Assembly (NCBI GenBank): GCA_002255045.1
Contig: NJEE01000026.1
Location: 1 to 34,553, forward strand
Reading direction: 5' to 3'
From: Candidatus Bathyarchaeota archaeon ex4484_205
GTDB taxonomy: Archaea > Thermoproteota > EX4484-205
DNA length: 34,553 bases
Under the pieces are notes generated by a model, which saw only the letters and a list, made by a program, of their open reading frames with translations, did no database searches and was not told the DNA's origin. The position numbers and the translations under genes are program-made. Below are positions 33,530-34,553 of this stretch, piece after piece (position 1 is the stretch's first letter; each line of letters opens with the position of its first letter).

Positions 33530-34553
33530 ATGAAAGAGGGTGCATTGAGCAAATATATGGATATGCAGAATAAGAACGAGGTGTATGAGGCAAATTTCTC
33601 TAAAATTGATGAGATACCAATGCTTTTAAGAGAAAGTGAAAGAATGGATAAAATTTTATTAGCAAGAGGAAAGAAATGGATAAAAATAGTCGGAAACATC
33701 TTCAGTTTTAGAAATATTCTAAAACTGTTTAAACTATCTGGCAAAAGACAGTTAATTGAGAAACTTTCTGAGGATGTACGTATAAAACCCGAAGTTTTGG
33801 AAGGTTCTCTTAACGAATACTATCCACGTAAATTACATATTTCCCAGCTACCAGTCCCGAAATATTACAAGGAAGATGCAGGCCCCTATCTAACAACAAG
33901 CATAGTTACTGCGAAAGATCCCGATACTGGATTCCAGAACTTCTCGTTCCACAGAATATTGTTGAAAGAGGAGTTTGGAGTTATACGAATAGTTGAAGGC
34001 AGACATCTACATCAAATTTATCGTAAATATCAGAAAAAAGGGAAGGATATGCCTGTGATCATTGGAATAGGATGGGAACCGATATTACAGATTAGTGCAG
34101 CGATGAGGCCATCCTATGGAGTAAGTGAGTTAGAAATAGCTGGAGGATTAATGGGAAGACCTGTCCCCGTAATAAAAGATAGTGATATTATGATTCCAGT
34201 GAGCGGGGAGATAGTGCTGAAAGGATACATAAAGATAGATAGATATGATGATGAATGGATGACAGACATTTTGCAATTACGTGACAGAAAAAGGAGACAG
34301 CCTCTGTTTGAAATAGAGGAAATAAGAGGCGTAGAGAACCCCTTGTTTCAGGTTCTTTTACCTGGGGGGCAGGAACATAAGAATCTGATGGGGATTCCTG
34401 TATTACCAAAAATATGGAATGAGCTACAGAATCAGGGGATTCAAGTAGAGGACATTCACTTGACTGGAGGGTCAGGGGGGTGGCTACATGTAGCTGTGGC
34501 AATAGAAAAACTACGAGATACCGACGGTAAGACCACCATACTTTCTGTTTTTA
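33530..34553 (+). CDS. UbiD-family decarboxylase (partial, runs off the window), possibly anhydromevalonate phosphate decarboxylase
   Basis: Translation from the ATG at 33530 stays open to the edge: PRKLHISQLPVPKYYKEDAGPYLTTSIVTAKDPDTGFQNFSFHRILL...GRHLHQIYRKYQKKGKDMPVIIGIGWEPILQISAAM. Absent from the ORF track because it has no stop. Confidence 0.88.
   Translation, partial: MKEGALSKYMDMQNKNEVYEANFSKIDEIPMLLRESERMDKILLARGKKWIKIVGNIFSFRNILKLFKLSGKRQLIEKLSEDVRIKPEVLEGSLNEYYPRKLHISQLPVPKYYKEDAGPYLTTSIVTAKDPDTGFQNFSFHRILLKEEFGVIRIVEGRHLHQIYRKYQKKGKDMPVIIGIGWEPILQISAAMRPSYGVSELEIAGGLMGRPVPVIKDSDIMIPVSGEIVLKGYIKIDRYDDEWMTDILQLRDRKRRQPLFEIEEIRGVENPLFQVLLPGGQEHKNLMGIPVLPKIWNELQNQGIQVEDIHLTGGSGGWLHVAVAIEKLRDTDGKTTILSVF

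Noticed and set aside
1-34553. CRISPR arrays, IS elements, prophage or defence islands
   Set aside because: No regularly spaced repeats, transposase/integrase motifs or phage genes were seen. The only clear direct repeat is the 65-bp duplication; the mobile element present is the XPD mini-intein, which has no endonuclease.

Overview
This 34.5 kb window is from an archaeal chromosome, euryarchaeal-like in gene content; I could not fix the lineage. It is densely packed with core information-processing genes. From left to right: rpoB (5' part) and rpoH; a radical-SAM AmrS-like gene; a four-tRNA cluster (Arg, Asp, Tyr, Lys); DUF35/thiolase/HMG-CoA synthase; tRNA-Cys; a TrxB-like reductase; two PhoU/TrkA-C paralogues; 5-formyl-THF cyclo-ligase and purH; DUF655 and ksgA; an OBG-type GTPase and a SpoU methyltransferase; then rpl10e, csl4, rpoL, an RNase III-like gene, DUF99, tfs, pcna, priL, priS, gins, rpl44e, rps27e, aIF2-alpha and PAC2; then aglB, ileS, a small membrane protein, carS, a degenerate KaiC-like gene, a Clp1-like kinase, an XPD helicase and a partial UbiD-family gene. 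The most striking observations are: (1) the four clustered tRNA genes are broken by nine small introns (11-53 nt), most at non-canonical positions, and almost all can be folded by eye into a bulge-helix-bulge; (2) a 145-aa mini-intein sits exactly inside the DE(S)H Walker B box of XPD, with a non-canonical block B; (3) a small membrane protein near aglB resembles eukaryotic OSTC/Ost3-Ost6; (4) nop10, absent from the ORF track, lies inverted in the conserved translation cluster and overlaps the aIF2-alpha 3' end; (5) a perfect 65-bp tandem duplication spans the gins stop and the rpl44e start; (6) aglB carries a frameshift. All calls are by eye. No database search, folding program or covariance model was run.
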